From Seriola aureovittata (lineage: Eukaryota > Chordata > Actinopteri > Carangiformes > Carangidae): 64,000 nt of DNA. Below the pieces are notes generated by a model, which worked only from the letters and a program-made list of their open reading frames with translations, was not told the origin of the DNA and made no database searches. The stretch is from contig NC_079381.1 of the NCBI RefSeq assembly GCF_021018895.1, positions 15,706,501-15,770,500 of the forward strand, written 5' to 3'. The position numbers and the translations under genes were made by a program. Of this stretch, positions 25,701 through 35,440 are shown one piece after another; within the stretch, counting starts at the first letter, position 1; each line of letters starts with the position of its first letter.

Positions 25701-28700
25701 CGGATGTTACAGCTGTGCAGTCGTGTTGATTTTGGGGATATTGTCCTGTCACGCGGATCAGTCTTACAGCAGCTGAGACAGGGGACATGTGCCATGTTCC
25801 TTTGCTCCAGATCTCGGCAATGGAACTTTTCAGGCATCAGGCGTTAACATAAGATTCAATCTAATAACCGATCGAATTTCGATCTAATTCGATATTTAGC
25901 GCATTGTTAAGGATAACTCAGGCTTAACTCTCTTCTGCCACCATCTTAATAACAAAAACTGGTTTTACGCATTTACTCTGACATAAACCTTTGTTATTAA
26001 GATTCAAATGCAACCACATGTAAGGCAAAAGGTTTTTTTTCTATAATTTCGTTACGGTTGTGTGTTTATGATCACTATAATCATGCCTCCACCTTTTATT
26101 TACCCATACATTGTCCTTTTATGAACAATTACGAGAAGGATGTTGGAGTGACCTGCTCCAAAAAGAAAAAAAAGAAAAAAAATCCAAGAGATTTCGATAG
26201 GGATTTTGCAAGCATCTATAATTTTAATATTCCAGCTGGGCCCCAGAGAGGTGAGCAAATTGCTTGGACACCTTGTTGGTTTGTACCGTGAGACTACAGG
26301 CCGCAGCTCTCTAGTTTTACAGCGCCGCGTTGAATTAATGATGACCTGGATACACCTGTTCTAGACGTGGCTCCCACCGCACTTGTGCAAGGCTCGCATG
26401 GTGATGCCAGAAGAAATGGTTCGTTAATGTTTCATGGATTGTCCGCCACAGAACAATAGGAATGCGATTCCTTGCACGGATGGAATATGAAGTGGTTGAG
26501 CTTCTTTTAATTAGTAATAAAGAGGCTTGGTCACGTCTTACGTGGCATTTCAGTTGTCCTTATTCTTACTTTGCTTGTTTTGTTTTTATGTTTTTGATAT
26601 AGAAATGTCTCCGTTGTTGTTGCTTTGAGCGGATTTTGTAAAGTTATGTAGGACAACTAGACATATTGTATCATGAGCAGTCGATCCTATAATGGTGCTG
26701 TACACCTCATCTGGAGATTTGAAACGCCCCTCATCATTTGATTTTTTTCAAATGGATTTTTCTGCAGAACAAATGTGTAAATCAACACCCTGTTTACTTC
26801 GAATATTTCTATAACAGCTATTATTAATTAATCACTGAAACTATGAAATGTAAATGATTTCATTATCTTATTATCTCAGTTAGACATATGGGCCTAAATA
26901 CAATAGTGGTTTCAAGTTAAATGCAGTGGTTAAAGGGGTAAGAGTCTAATGTTGAGCTCATGAAACACTCCTTTCCACACCAAGGACAACTGCCCCCGAA
27001 AACGTTAAATGAAAAATTAAACAATATATTTATTTTCACAGCTATATATTCCAAGCTTGTGCTGATTAGGTAACCCGGACATGTTTTGGAAGTTAGTGCC
27101 GAATATAATAGTAGTATAGTATAGTATATAATATATAGTATAGTTTGAAATGTTTTTTTTGGGGGGGGGTTTTATGCAAAGCAAATATGTTATCTGGCAG
27201 AGTGGCATGCCCATGGCCCTATACAAGGCTAATAATACTATAATTTGTTTAATTTTCTTTGCAAACTGTCCTTTTCCATCAAAATATTTGTTGCTTGGGA
27301 GATTAACTGCAGTGGAAGGTGCTGTCTTTGCACTATTATATGACACTTTGTTTATATCTACATTTAGACAGAAATAACTGTGTTAATAACATTCACAAGT
27401 AAGTTGATTCCGGGCGTGAAACAAAATGAGTGATGATGATGATGATGATTATGTAGTGATGACGAAGGGAGAAAATAACTTACAGTGGTATTTTATCAAA
27501 TACAAGTCATTATAATTCGCTCTCATACTGAAAATGTTGGAGGACTATTTTAGGCTATAGACTGTTTTATAAAATCGAAATAAAAAACAATAAAAAAAAA
27601 TACAATAATCTTTTTAAAAAAAGAAAAAAGAAAAGCAAATGTGGATACAATTAGAGAAACTCTCTGTTCAGTTCAAGTCACATATCTCCTTTCTGTGGCT
27701 CGGTATATTCACGCTGTTGATCTTTACTTTTAGCCATAAAGCCAACTGTTTCCCTATTGAGAGGCTCGCATACTGAAACAGGTGTAACCAGTCACAGATT
27801 ATTATTTGTAGTGTGCTGCATATTGCTCACAAGAAGCAGGTTCAGTTGTCATTCTGCGTGTCGGTGACAAATTCTCCTCGTGCCATCTAACATCTGTCTC
27901 ATGCACACTGTACTGACTCCACTGGATGTTCTGACTCCATCATGTCTCCTGCAGAAATCCCAGTGTGCGCGGGCTGCAGTCAACACATCGTGGACCGCTT
28001 CATCCTCAAAGTGCTGGATCGCCACTGGCACAGCAAGTGCCTGAAATGCAGCGACTGCCAGGCTCAGCTGGCGGAGAAGTGCTTCAGCAGAGGCGACAGC
28101 GTCTACTGCAAAGAGGATTTCTTCAAGTGAGTAAATGTCTCACGGCTGCTTTTAAATATTTTATAAAAAAGAAAATAATAAAAAAAAAATATATATATAT
28201 ATAGGTTGCTTACTTTTAAAAAAAGTTATTGATGGCGACCTTGTCATTGTCCAAAAGGAGATTCGGGACCAAATGCGCAGCGTGTCAGCAGGGGATACCG
28301 CCCACACAGGTGGTGAGGAGGGCGCAGGACTTCGTCTACCACCTGCACTGTTTTGCCTGCATCGTGTGCAAGAGGCAACTGGCCACAGGTGACGAGTACT
28401 ACCTGATGGAGGACAGCAGGCTGGTCTGTAAGGCCGACTACGAGACCGCCAAACAGAGAGGTGAGCTGCGGCTATGTGGACATTTCTCTTGCCGACATGA
28501 AAAGAAAGACATGCGCACTATTTTACGCAGGAAAAAAAAAAAAAAAAAAGGTCCGCACCGCCTGTGATTGCGTCAGTTTACATGATGCGTTGTGTGTCGA
28601 GCTGTTTTTAATCACTGCGAGTCTGACGTGACAATGAGGTCACCCATAAACTTTGACCCACCTGTGCTAATTGCATCGTTGCCCGCAACCCAATCGATAG

Positions 28701-28772
28701 CAAACAGTGGAGGCCCGGAGGCTTACACTTGCACTTTGCACTTGAAGGAATCAGTTTTCAATAAGCCTTATC

Positions 28773-28861
<89 letters not shown>

Positions 28862-31800
28862 AGACAGACAAGTGGATGCAAACAGCCTCTGTGTTACAAT
28901 AGTCTATGAGAGTAATATATTATTATGTCTATTTATGTTAAGCTATAACAGTTCTTGCATGGTTTCAAATTCAAATGTAAAATAACAGTCACATTTTCTT
29001 GACATGCTATATTTGCATTTGATAGTGTGTTTTAGGTACAGTCACCTACTTTAATTATTAGTAGTAGTTAACAGTAATTAAGTCTGAACATGAGAAGACT
29101 GTTTACATGTGCAGTATAGGCCTGTGACTCCAAAATCAGTTTTGCTACACAAACGAAAAGACACAGGACTGAAAATCAACTGGAACAATAATGCTCATGC
29201 TTCTGGGTTATTATTGTATCCTTGTGTTATCCTATCCACAATCATTTTTCAAACCATAAGCATATTTGCTTATCAAAGACTACAGAAAATATAAATTGGA
29301 GATGACTTCTCATAGGGACAATATTTCAATTGTAACACAGTTTGTAAAAAAGTTCAATAAAGACAGATTACCAAAAACTATTATTATAAAAATATATATA
29401 GCACAATAAAAATGTTGTAATTTCTTTGTTCCTTGACGGGAAATAATGAAGATTCATCTGAGCTTTAACAACTGGACTATGATTATTGCTATAGATACAC
29501 AATTTCTGGCCTGATGCCTGTGTATTGCTTTTAGATAGATGTATTTGTAGTCGTGCTGTCATGAAATATTTGATAGCTTTTCAGATTTTTGCCAAACACT
29601 GTTGATATGCCCAAACACATTTTCATTAGATCGCTTGTCTAATATCAATAGACGACCAACATCACATTAACTTCACTGAAAATCCCAGCAGCAGCTTGTG
29701 TTCCTCACAGGACAGACCGGCCATGGTCAAGTTTTATCTCCCCATCTGTTTGTTTGAATTTACTGCCCGACACCAGGTGCTGATTTATGCAACGAGTTAA
29801 CGCAAGTTTTCGCAAAAAACACACACGTTTATTTTACTAATGAGAGGGTGCAATTACTTGGGCAGCATCCATTTGGATGATGGTTTTTGTATTTTGCTGT
29901 GCTGGCCAACAGACCTGCAGACATGATGCAATTATGCACAGGATGTTAAATTAGAAAGTTGTATATTATAGAGGCTGTTTTATGCTATCAGCTGCTGTGG
30001 ATGTGTGTTTCTATCAAAGATTCTTGTTACTGACCCAGAATACGCACACACATATGGGAAGATTTCATTCCCCATACTCATATCATCATAAATCATTTTC
30101 TTATTGTGTATTAGAGACAATAATAAATTTAAACACCATACAAAGCAAAATAGCAGAGTAAAAAATCACTATTAGACTATTACCGTATGCTTTCAATATT
30201 TATTCCTGACAAAAAGAAAAAAAAAGTTTGAGTCCACATAATAACAGCACTGGCTTACATTGTGTGGTGTCCATTCAATTTTCAGAAGCAGACTCGACTG
30301 CAAAAAGACCACGAACAACCATCACTGCTAAACAGCTGGAAACGCTGAAGAACGCTTACAATAACTCTCCCAAACCTGCCCGCCATGTTCGAGAGCAGCT
30401 ATCATCAGAGACGGGCCTGGATATGCGGGTTGTGCAGGTAAAGTGTATTATTATCCATTAAGGGCTATTCCATTAGTGTCCTGACTTCATTATGAAGGGA
30501 CAATTGTGGCCGAACTGGCACAAGCCTACTGTACGATCAATTGTGTGTGTGTGTGTGTGTGTGTGTTGGGTGGGAATTTACGGCTAGATTGAGTAAAATG
30601 AAGTCCACGTGAAAGTCAGCATGGCTTAAGTGCGAGCTCGTTAACAATGCTAAGAGGGCCCCTCGCATATTGTCTGCTGCTGAGGAGCCTCACACTGGGT
30701 GCTAGGTGGTGGTCATATATATTGTTTTATTTGCAAGGACAAAAGTAGAGACGGAAGCCACTAAAATGCTCCTCATTATTCAGTGAAAGGGAAGGGGTGA
30801 CGGGGGGCTTCACTCAGGGCGGAATATCATTAAGGAGAATGTAAAACTGCTTTTTGTGCTCGTGACTGAAATGGATTAATTTCTGTGCGTAAGATAAAAT
30901 TAATAAGACACGGGGCCCTTCATTCACTTTGCATCAGATGTCATAAACATTTACAGGAAGTGAGATTTTAGATTCAGTTTAGACCAAACACAGCGCATGT
31001 GTTGAATGTTTTCTAAACTGCAAGCAAAAATTTATAGGTCCGATCAAATGCGGTGATGGAGAAATTTGAATAATTTAAGTCAGTGGCACGCTAACCTGTC
31101 TGCTCCCCGGGGGTGAGGACAACTTGTAGCTGTCGTGAAGTTAATTAAATGCGTGATAAATCTGGTGCAGGGGACGCTGGTCCCAGGATTACTGTTCAGT
31201 GTCACAGTTTTAGTCCCCTGCTTGGACTCATCAAGGCGCGAAATGGTGTCCAGATAGTCCTTGAAAATTAATTTTGTTTTAATGCTTAAAGGCATAATGT
31301 GTGCATCAAGGAAAGAGGACTGATTTAGCGGACTTTGTCTTGTGTATGAGAGGTATGATGACTAAAAATAAAAAATACTGGAGGGTATTTGTATAGTCAT
31401 GTATGGTCCTCAAGACCTGAGAGGGTTATGCATACTAAGCAGATTAATCTAAATTAAATTGTGTTAGAAAGTATCTGTTTGTTTTATTATACAAAATGAA
31501 TAAGTTGAGGCTATAGTTTTTGAACACGACCAAAATAACAGTTTTTATTTGATGCTCAGACCTAATTTCTCTCATGGAAATTTTAGACATTGTTCTAAAT
31601 AGTCAAATGTATTTCTAATGTGTCACAAAAGCCATGACCAAATAAGGAATCTTATGTTTTTCCCCTCCAGGTTTGGTTTCAGAACAGGCGAGCTAAAGAG
31701 AAAAGGCTGAAGAAAGACGCTGGCCGGCAGAGGTGGGGCCAGTACTTCCGCAACATGAAGCGGTCGCGGGGAAGCTCCAAATCCGACAAGGACAGCATCC

Positions 31801-33647
31801 AGGAGGAGGGCATGGACAGTGACGCAGAGGTGTCCTTCACAGGTAGAGCCCACCACACAAAATCACCAAAATAGGGATTTTTTTTTTTCACAGCAAGACA
31901 TTTTGACTTGTCATAGGAGGAACCCACTAATTCAAGTGTCCCATTAAGCTGTGACAGTGAGCCAGAGAGCATGATACCAGGACCCTGAAACTGAGGCAGC
32001 CACCATTAATTTTATTATTTACACCTGTGCTTTTCCTTCTGTGACACATCAAAATGTCTTCCATGAAAAAAGGCCTAAAAGCACAGGTGTAATAAATAAC
32101 ATGCACCATATACTACTCCATTTAGATGTGTCACTGCCTTGTAAGGTGCATACTGGGGGAGCTTAATGGAACACAGCCACATTGTTCTTCATTACACCTG
32201 CGCTTTTGCTGCTTTGACTATTTTCGTTTGGTGCAATAAATATAGAGTAGCAATGAGAAGTTACTTAATGATGTACTTAATTTCTTAATCAGACAAGAGA
32301 ATACATTTGCTGGCAGCAGTCATTAGAGAGACTGTGACTTTTTAAAAAGGGGGATTAAAAATTTTTTGCATAGTTCCAAATAATATTGATTATATCCTGA
32401 AATGTTTAATGAGCTCTAACAGTTTAACAGTAAGTTTAAATTGTTCTGGCACCTCTTACTTTACATCAAGCCATTGTTATATGACTATGTTTATTATTTT
32501 TTGGGCTTCTTATTGTGATGATATTCAATTAAGAAATTAATTTCTAAAGGCTCGGTCACACAGCAAAATTTCATCTGTAGTGCATCGTCACAGAATATGC
32601 AGTTATAGCAGCTTGGAGGCACAGCAACTAATCATGGTCACGGATGTTTAGCTGGCCAACTACCGTAACTGGCAAGCTAACCGCTAACTCGTTAGCCAGC
32701 CTGGAACATGCTAGCACTCTACTGTCACAATAGCTCCCCAAGCTTTTTAAAAATGTTCTCGTTTACTCAACCCCGGCATTTTATTCTCAGGTCATTTCAT
32801 TTCATTAAGAGCAGCTGATGAGGGTAAAAGTTCTCTAAGCTAGCAAGCATTTTAGTCTGGTTGCTAACAAGACAATAGGTTCACAAAGTGTAATCAAAAG
32901 ACATAGTACCACTGACACTCTCATAAGTGTAAAAACCATGTCTCCTATATGAAGGAAAAGAAAAAAAGAAAGCTAATGAATGATCCTTCCTCCATTCTGG
33001 GCTCTGGACAGTTTGTTATTGGTTATTGGTGCAAACTTGTTCGTCAAAGTTCATTAAAGTTGAGCTTGATGAGAAATATTTGTGCAGATTTACTTCGCCC
33101 CCATTAGCGAATCTGTTGTTTTAATTAGGGGTGTGGTGGCAATCCAAAAACTTATCTTGTCTATTGTGGAAACTTACAAGTGTCACTTTTGCCTTGCTGT
33201 CCTTGTTGCACAGATGAACCCCCCATGTCAGACCTTGGCCACACAAACGGCATCTACAGCAGCCTGAGTGAGTCCTCTCCAGCCATGGGGGGCCGCCAAG
33301 GGGGCAACAATCACGGCTCCTTCCCCCTGGAACACAGCGTCCTGCCCTCCCAAGACCAGTTCCACGACATCCGCTCCAACAGCCCCTACGGCCTTCCTCA
33401 GTCACCAGGGTCACTTCAGGCGCTACCCAGACACCAGCCTCTCATCTCCAGCCTGGTCTACCCCGACTCAGGCCTTTCTATCATGACCCAGGGCAGCGGG
33501 CCCGGGATCAACCCGGCCGTGAGGGTCACCATGGGGGCAGCCAACGGCCCCAACTCGGACCTCTCCACGGGCAGCAGCGGAGGATACCCAGACTTTCCTG
33601 CCAGTCCTGCCTCCTGGTTAGATGAAGTGGACCATGGGCAGTTTTGA
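22642..33647 (+). CDS. lhx3: lhx3, LIM/homeobox protein Lhx3 (joined CDS, isoform a)
   Basis: Join 22642-22711, 27955-28126, 28258-28460, 30286-30437, 31671-31842 and 33214-33647, which is 1203 nt or 400 aa. Seen in the sequence: LIM1 (about residues 28-78, opening CAGC), LIM2 (about 87-141, opening CAAC), a homeodomain (about 154-213, with [13 protein letters not shown]50 and N51) and a C-terminal domain ending in [11 protein letters not shown]. All introns are GT-AG and every junction keeps frame. From family knowledge: Lhx3 is a nuclear LIM-homeodomain transcription factor that works with LDB cofactors and Isl1 in motor-neuron, interneuron and anterior pituitary specification. It is called Lhx3 rather than the paralogue Lhx4 because of the [17 protein letters not shown] stretch after the homeodomain and the [17 protein letters not shown] tail. 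The length fits vertebrate Lhx3 (about 400 aa). A second first exon at 25381 gives isoform b of 409 aa. I see no frameshift or missing zinc ligand. Confidence 0.95.
23062..23085. repeat. poly(C) run of 24
   Basis: 24 consecutive C, about 350 bases inside intron 1. Long enough for assembly length error; G-quadruplex or i-motif capable. Confidence 0.9.
24207..24239. repeat. (TGCG)n(TG)n microsatellite
   Basis: Three TGCG units pass into about ten TG units. Confidence 0.9.
24883..25046. mobile_element. hAT-like MITE relic in lhx3 intron 1
   Basis: About 164 bp bounded by imperfect inverted ends: TCAGAGTTGG at 24883-24892 and a complementary CCCAGCTCTG(A) ending at 25046-25047. The right part contains TAACGCG and GAGTAACGTTACTACCCAGC, typical of the teleost repeats built around 'gtaacgcgttac'. 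No protein is encoded. A clean 8-bp target duplication is not seen; TCTATTAT on the left and a CTCTATTG three bases beyond the right end are only similar. Confidence 0.5.
25047..25380 (+). promoter_or_regulatory. putative lhx3 exon 1b 5' UTR / proximal promoter
   Basis: This stretch separates the hAT-like relic from the isoform b ATG. It is locally CpG-containing (CGCCCGGGAAACGGCGCAGCG near 25142) and contains an interrupted T tract (about 25239-25255). No clear TATA box is seen. A promoter here is inferred from the alternative first exon, which needs its own start site. Confidence 0.35.
25374..25397 (+). promoter_or_regulatory. short uORF overlapping the lhx3 isoform b start
   Basis: An ATG at 25374 starts a 7-codon frame closed by TGA at 25395-25397. 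It begins 7 nt upstream of the isoform b ATG in another frame and ends 17 nt inside that coding region. Its context (A at -3) is fair. If the 1b transcript starts upstream of it, ribosomes would have to leak past it or reinitiate. Its effect on translation is inference. Confidence 0.45.
25381..25477 (+). CDS. lhx3: lhx3 alternative exon 1b coding part (isoform b N-terminus)
   Basis: The ATG at 25381 has G at -3 and G at +4. It opens 32 codons plus one base, starting MDGHVERNS and ending [13 protein letters not shown], then a GTAACG donor at 25478. The leftover G gives the same phase as exon 1a, so it splices in frame to exon 2 (Glu-Ile-Pro-Val-Cys). The LLALL..ELR motif resembles the LLLALLARRADLR end of the mammalian LHX3b first exon as I remember it, which is the main reason for the call. 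An in-frame TGA sits two codons upstream (25375-25377), so this is the first possible in-frame Met. Isoform b would be 409 aa. The intron to exon 2 is 2477 bp. Confidence 0.82.
25478..27954 (+). other. lhx3 intron between exon 1b and exon 2
   Basis: Mostly AT-rich with an ATAGTATAGTATATAATATATAG tract near 27112-27143, a GAT repeat at 27432-27449 and A-rich tracts. 26290-26560 stands out as a candidate enhancer (listed separately). No further exon is needed to join 1b to exon 2 in frame. Confidence 0.6.
26290..26560. promoter_or_regulatory. candidate intronic enhancer in lhx3
   Basis: A non-repetitive block with GTTGAATTAATGATGACC, GGATACACCTGTTC, GGTTCGTTAATGTTTCATGG, CTTTTAATTAGTAATAAAG and CGTCTTACGTGGC. 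It combines homeodomain TAAT cores with E-box-like CACCTG. Neighbouring intron sequence is low-complexity, which makes this tract stand out. Function is inferred. Confidence 0.35.
27955..28126 (+). CDS. lhx3: lhx3 exon 2 (LIM domain 1)
   Basis: The exon follows a TCTCCTGCAG acceptor and ends before a GTGAGT donor, 172 nt. It encodes residues 24 to about 81 of isoform a. It carries LIM1 with the opening pair CAGC, the central H-x2-C (HSKC) with C-L-K-C-x2-C, and the closing [10 protein letters not shown]...D group, so the two zinc sites look complete. LIM1 mediates protein contacts, chiefly with LDB-type cofactors. Both first exons splice here. The Lys codon at its end is split AA|G across the short intron 2. 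Confidence 0.95.
28127..28257 (+). other. lhx3 intron 2 (131 bp)
   Basis: A very short intron with GTGAGT donor, an A/T-rich middle including (AT)n at 28189-28202, and a poor acceptor TCCAAAAG. Confidence 0.8.
28258..28460 (+). CDS. lhx3: lhx3 exon 3 (LIM domain 2)
   Basis: 203 nt encoding from the split Lys81 to the split Glu149. It starts [19 protein letters not shown] and ends YETAKQR. LIM2 ligands are visible: CAAC, HLHC, CIVC and LVCKAD. The start is fixed by frame and family (FFK|RFGTKC). The acceptor reads TCCAAAAG|G, which is weak because purines sit at -3 and -4 and the pyrimidine tract is broken. The donor is GTGAGC. Intron 2 is only 131 bp, while intron 3 (1825 bp) carries a long GT array. 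Confidence 0.93.
28461..30285 (+). other. lhx3 intron 3
   Basis: Contains an 85-base GT array and otherwise AT-rich sequence. 29640-29900 (GACCGGCCATGGTCAAG, CGAGTTAACGCAAG, GGCAGCATCCATTTGGATGATGG) is less repetitive and could be regulatory. The frame 28229-28567 is exon 3 read through its donor. Confidence 0.6.
28775..28859. repeat. (TG)42 microsatellite in lhx3 intron 3
   Basis: 85 uninterrupted bases of TG; among the longest pure arrays in the window. Confidence 0.97.
30286..30437 (+). CDS. lhx3: lhx3 exon 4 (linker and homeodomain helices 1-2)
   Basis: 152 nt after a CAATTTTCAG acceptor. It encodes residues 149-199, from [17 protein letters not shown] through GLDMRVVQ. It holds the basic N-terminal arm (AKRPRTT), helices 1 and 2 and the beginning of helix 3 of the homeodomain. 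It ends exactly on a codon (CAG) before a GTAAAG donor. The homeodomain is split at the position just before VWFQN, the usual place in LIM-homeobox genes. Confidence 0.95.
30438..31670 (+). other. lhx3 intron 4
   Basis: Starts with a (GT)12 array (30542-30566). 30740-30960 is a non-repetitive candidate enhancer: GCTCCTCATTATTCAG, GGAATATCATTAAGGAG, GAAATGGATTAATTTCTGTGCG and AAAATTAATAAGACACGGGG, with several homeodomain ATTA cores. The rest is AT-rich without features. Confidence 0.45.
31671..31842 (+). CDS. lhx3: lhx3 exon 5 (homeodomain helix 3 and basic tail)
   Basis: 172 nt after a strong TTTTTCCCCTCCAG acceptor. It encodes residues 200-256 plus one base. It begins [16 protein letters not shown], the DNA-recognition helix with Q at homeodomain position 50 and N at 51. 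It continues into the [17 protein letters not shown] segment that separates Lhx3 from Lhx4. The end, an acidic [13 protein letters not shown] stretch, is split before Asp257. The donor is GTAGAG, weaker than the others. Confidence 0.95.
31843..33213 (+). other. lhx3 intron 5 with mobile-element relics
   Basis: Carries the small dispersed repeat (31975-32110) plus a fragment near 32195-32225, and a probable second relic at about 32545-32890 rich in GCTAAC/GTTAGC words (CTAACCGCTAACTCGTTAGCC). 33060-33140 (CGCCCCCATTAGCGAATC, TTTTAATTAGGGGTG) is non-repetitive and has homeodomain-type cores. Confidence 0.5.
31975..32110 (+). mobile_element. MITE-like copy with internal foldback in lhx3 intron 5
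   Basis: Shares CCTGAAACTGA, ATTTACACCTGTGCTTTTCC and ATGAAAAAAGGCCT with 1-105 and 58426-58591. TTTACACCTGTGCTTTT near 32018-32034 is repeated inverted as AAAAGCACAGGTGTAATAAA at about 32077-32096, so the strand can fold back. A further TTACACCTGCGCTTTTGC lies at about 32195-32212. Confidence 0.65.
33214..33647 (+). CDS. lhx3: lhx3 exon 6 (C-terminal domain and stop)
   Basis: 434 nt after a TTGTTGCACAG acceptor, encoding residues 257-400 and a TGA at 33645-33647. It is rich in Ser, Pro and Gly. Stretches I recognise from vertebrate Lhx3 are [30 protein letters not shown], and the tail [18 protein letters not shown] then LDEVDHGQF. The C-terminus contributes to transactivation in mammalian LHX3. 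The exon is clearly richer in G+C than the surrounding introns. Confidence 0.95.
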
Positions 33648-34515
33648 TTGGTCGTCGACAAAATATTGGACGTTTTTTTCTTTTCCTTTTTCTTTTTGGG
33701 TTTTCTGTGTCTTCTGTTGGATTTTAGGGACTGGACAGTGATTGTGTAAAGGACAAGACTATCCTTGGTTTGGATCTCACCAATATCTGATTAACAGGTT
33801 GATCAATATCTGTGATCTGGATGGACGGAGGGGAGAGAAGAATGCCCTTCCTCAAAAGCACTTGGCCTAACAGTTATCCTTCACTAAAACTGTATGTAAA
33901 GCAAAGAATCTGTCAAAAATGTTTCAGTTTTCAGAAACCACTATAAGCTTTTTTCAGAACAATGTACAGACAGACTCAGAAAGTTTAGACATCAATCATT
34001 TGGATTTTCACACACTCCCCCTCCTTATTCTCATCTCCTCCCACTGCTATCCGTTTTCTACAGTGTGTTCAGGTGCAGAATTCAGTTCAACGTTCAGAGT
34101 CTTTAAATGTCTGGTTGTTGCCAAATGTCTACATATATAGATATATATATAATGGTTTATCATTGTGGAGACTTTATTTTTATATAAACCCCTTCTTGGA
34201 CATGAATAAGAACCCAGATATGAGGACTTTGTACATTCTTAAACAGGGATATAGGCAAAAATGTAGATGTTGTCTTAAATGGTACCTAGGGGTCCAATTA
34301 CTTCTATGCATTTGTGTGTTCTCAGATGTATCTCGTTCGTTTTGTTCTACTGAAAACAACCCCCCGAGGAAGAACTGCTATCGCACTCGGGGTCTGATGT
34401 ATATGTTTGTTTATGTGGAAAATGTTTTATGTCTTATTTATTCCTTCTGGTAATGATAATGATGATGATTCCTGATTAAATGGCAGGACTTTAATAAATT
34501 TGTCACCTAAATGAA
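33648..34515 (+). other. lhx3: lhx3 3' UTR
   Basis: Sequence between the stop codon and a poly(A) signal pair. It is T-rich near the start and AT-rich near the end, with ATTTA-like patches (CTTATTTATTCC near 34435). The 3' limit is inferred as 10-25 nt beyond AATAAA at 34493-34498. Open frames inside it (33919-34140, 34073-34453) show no family motif and are taken as chance. Confidence 0.6.
34475..34498 (+). terminator. lhx3 polyadenylation signals (ATTAAA and AATAAA)
   Basis: ATTAAA at 34475-34480 and the canonical AATAAA at 34493-34498 lie about 830-850 bases after the stop codon. A T-rich stretch (TTCTATCTTTTTTGG) follows near 34525, as expected downstream of a cleavage site. No earlier canonical AATAAA was noticed in the 3' UTR. 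Confidence 0.6.
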
Positions 34516-35129
34516 AGATGGAGTTCTATCTTTTTTGGCTGGACTACAAAATCATGCATCATATATGACAAAATAACTAATGAGTGTCTTTAAAAATAGC
34601 TGTGTACAGTGTTTAAGGAATATAGGATAATAGATTAGATCCTATATGATAATAATGTTTTGGATATATTTTAAGTAATTAGTACAATTTGGAAAGTCCT
34701 TGTCAAAGCCAAGAAACATGAGCCAAACAAACCGGGCAGAGTCATCCTTCACATTTATCTCATATCTTAAATGCAGCATCTATCCTATACATTTATCTTG
34801 CACATCTATAGCATAACACAGCGCTGATGGTGAAACCAGAGTTCTGCCTGTGTCTGCAAATTGAGTCTCTGGCTAACTACCAACACTGTATCAGGGGTTC
34901 AACAGCTCTTTAGTGGAGAAATTTGATGCAGACAGAGAGTCAACTCATCAATTCAGAGATTACTGGGTCTTGTTTGTCCAAACGCCGCCATGGGAAAGGA
35001 ATCTCCAATCCATTAGCTGAGAAGGGATCAAGTGCCCCTTGTGAATTTCCTCATTTGTTTAGTTATTCAAAGTCAGGTTCAATTAAATAGATTAAATTGT
35101 AAAATGTGTGTGTGAGGGCGTGCGTGTGA

Positions 35130-35171
<42 letters not shown>

Positions 35172-35440
35172 TTGCATGTTTACGTATTTGGTTCTCAGAT
35201 GACTTGCAATATGATACAGAGACTTTAAACTTTTCAGTTGTACCTTAAATCATTTGTCACATTTTAAAACTTCTGCTTTCTTTACCAATATTCATTTATC
35301 TGTTTGTTTATGGAGGTGCCCTCTCAACACCTGTAAGCAATTTGTGAAGTGTTTCTAAAGCCAACCTTAACTGACTCCATATTTCAAGTTCAACTGAATA
35401 ATCCTAAATATGTCAATCAAATTTGTTTATTTTGGAGAAC
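34516..35440. other. downstream intergenic DNA, no gene recognised
   Basis: AT-rich with a GT array at 35135-35168. 34960-35100 (CTCATCAATTCAGAGATTACTGGG, CCAATCCATTAGCTGAG) is less repetitive. No exon-like segment. Confidence 0.5.
35135..35168. repeat. (TG)17 microsatellite
   Basis: Uninterrupted, within a longer imperfect GT tract from 35105. Confidence 0.95.

Noticed and set aside
28229..28567. 112-codon open frame covering LIM2
   Set aside because: It is exon 3 read from inside intron 2 and through the GTGAGC donor; the ends are intronic, including a lysine-coding A tract.
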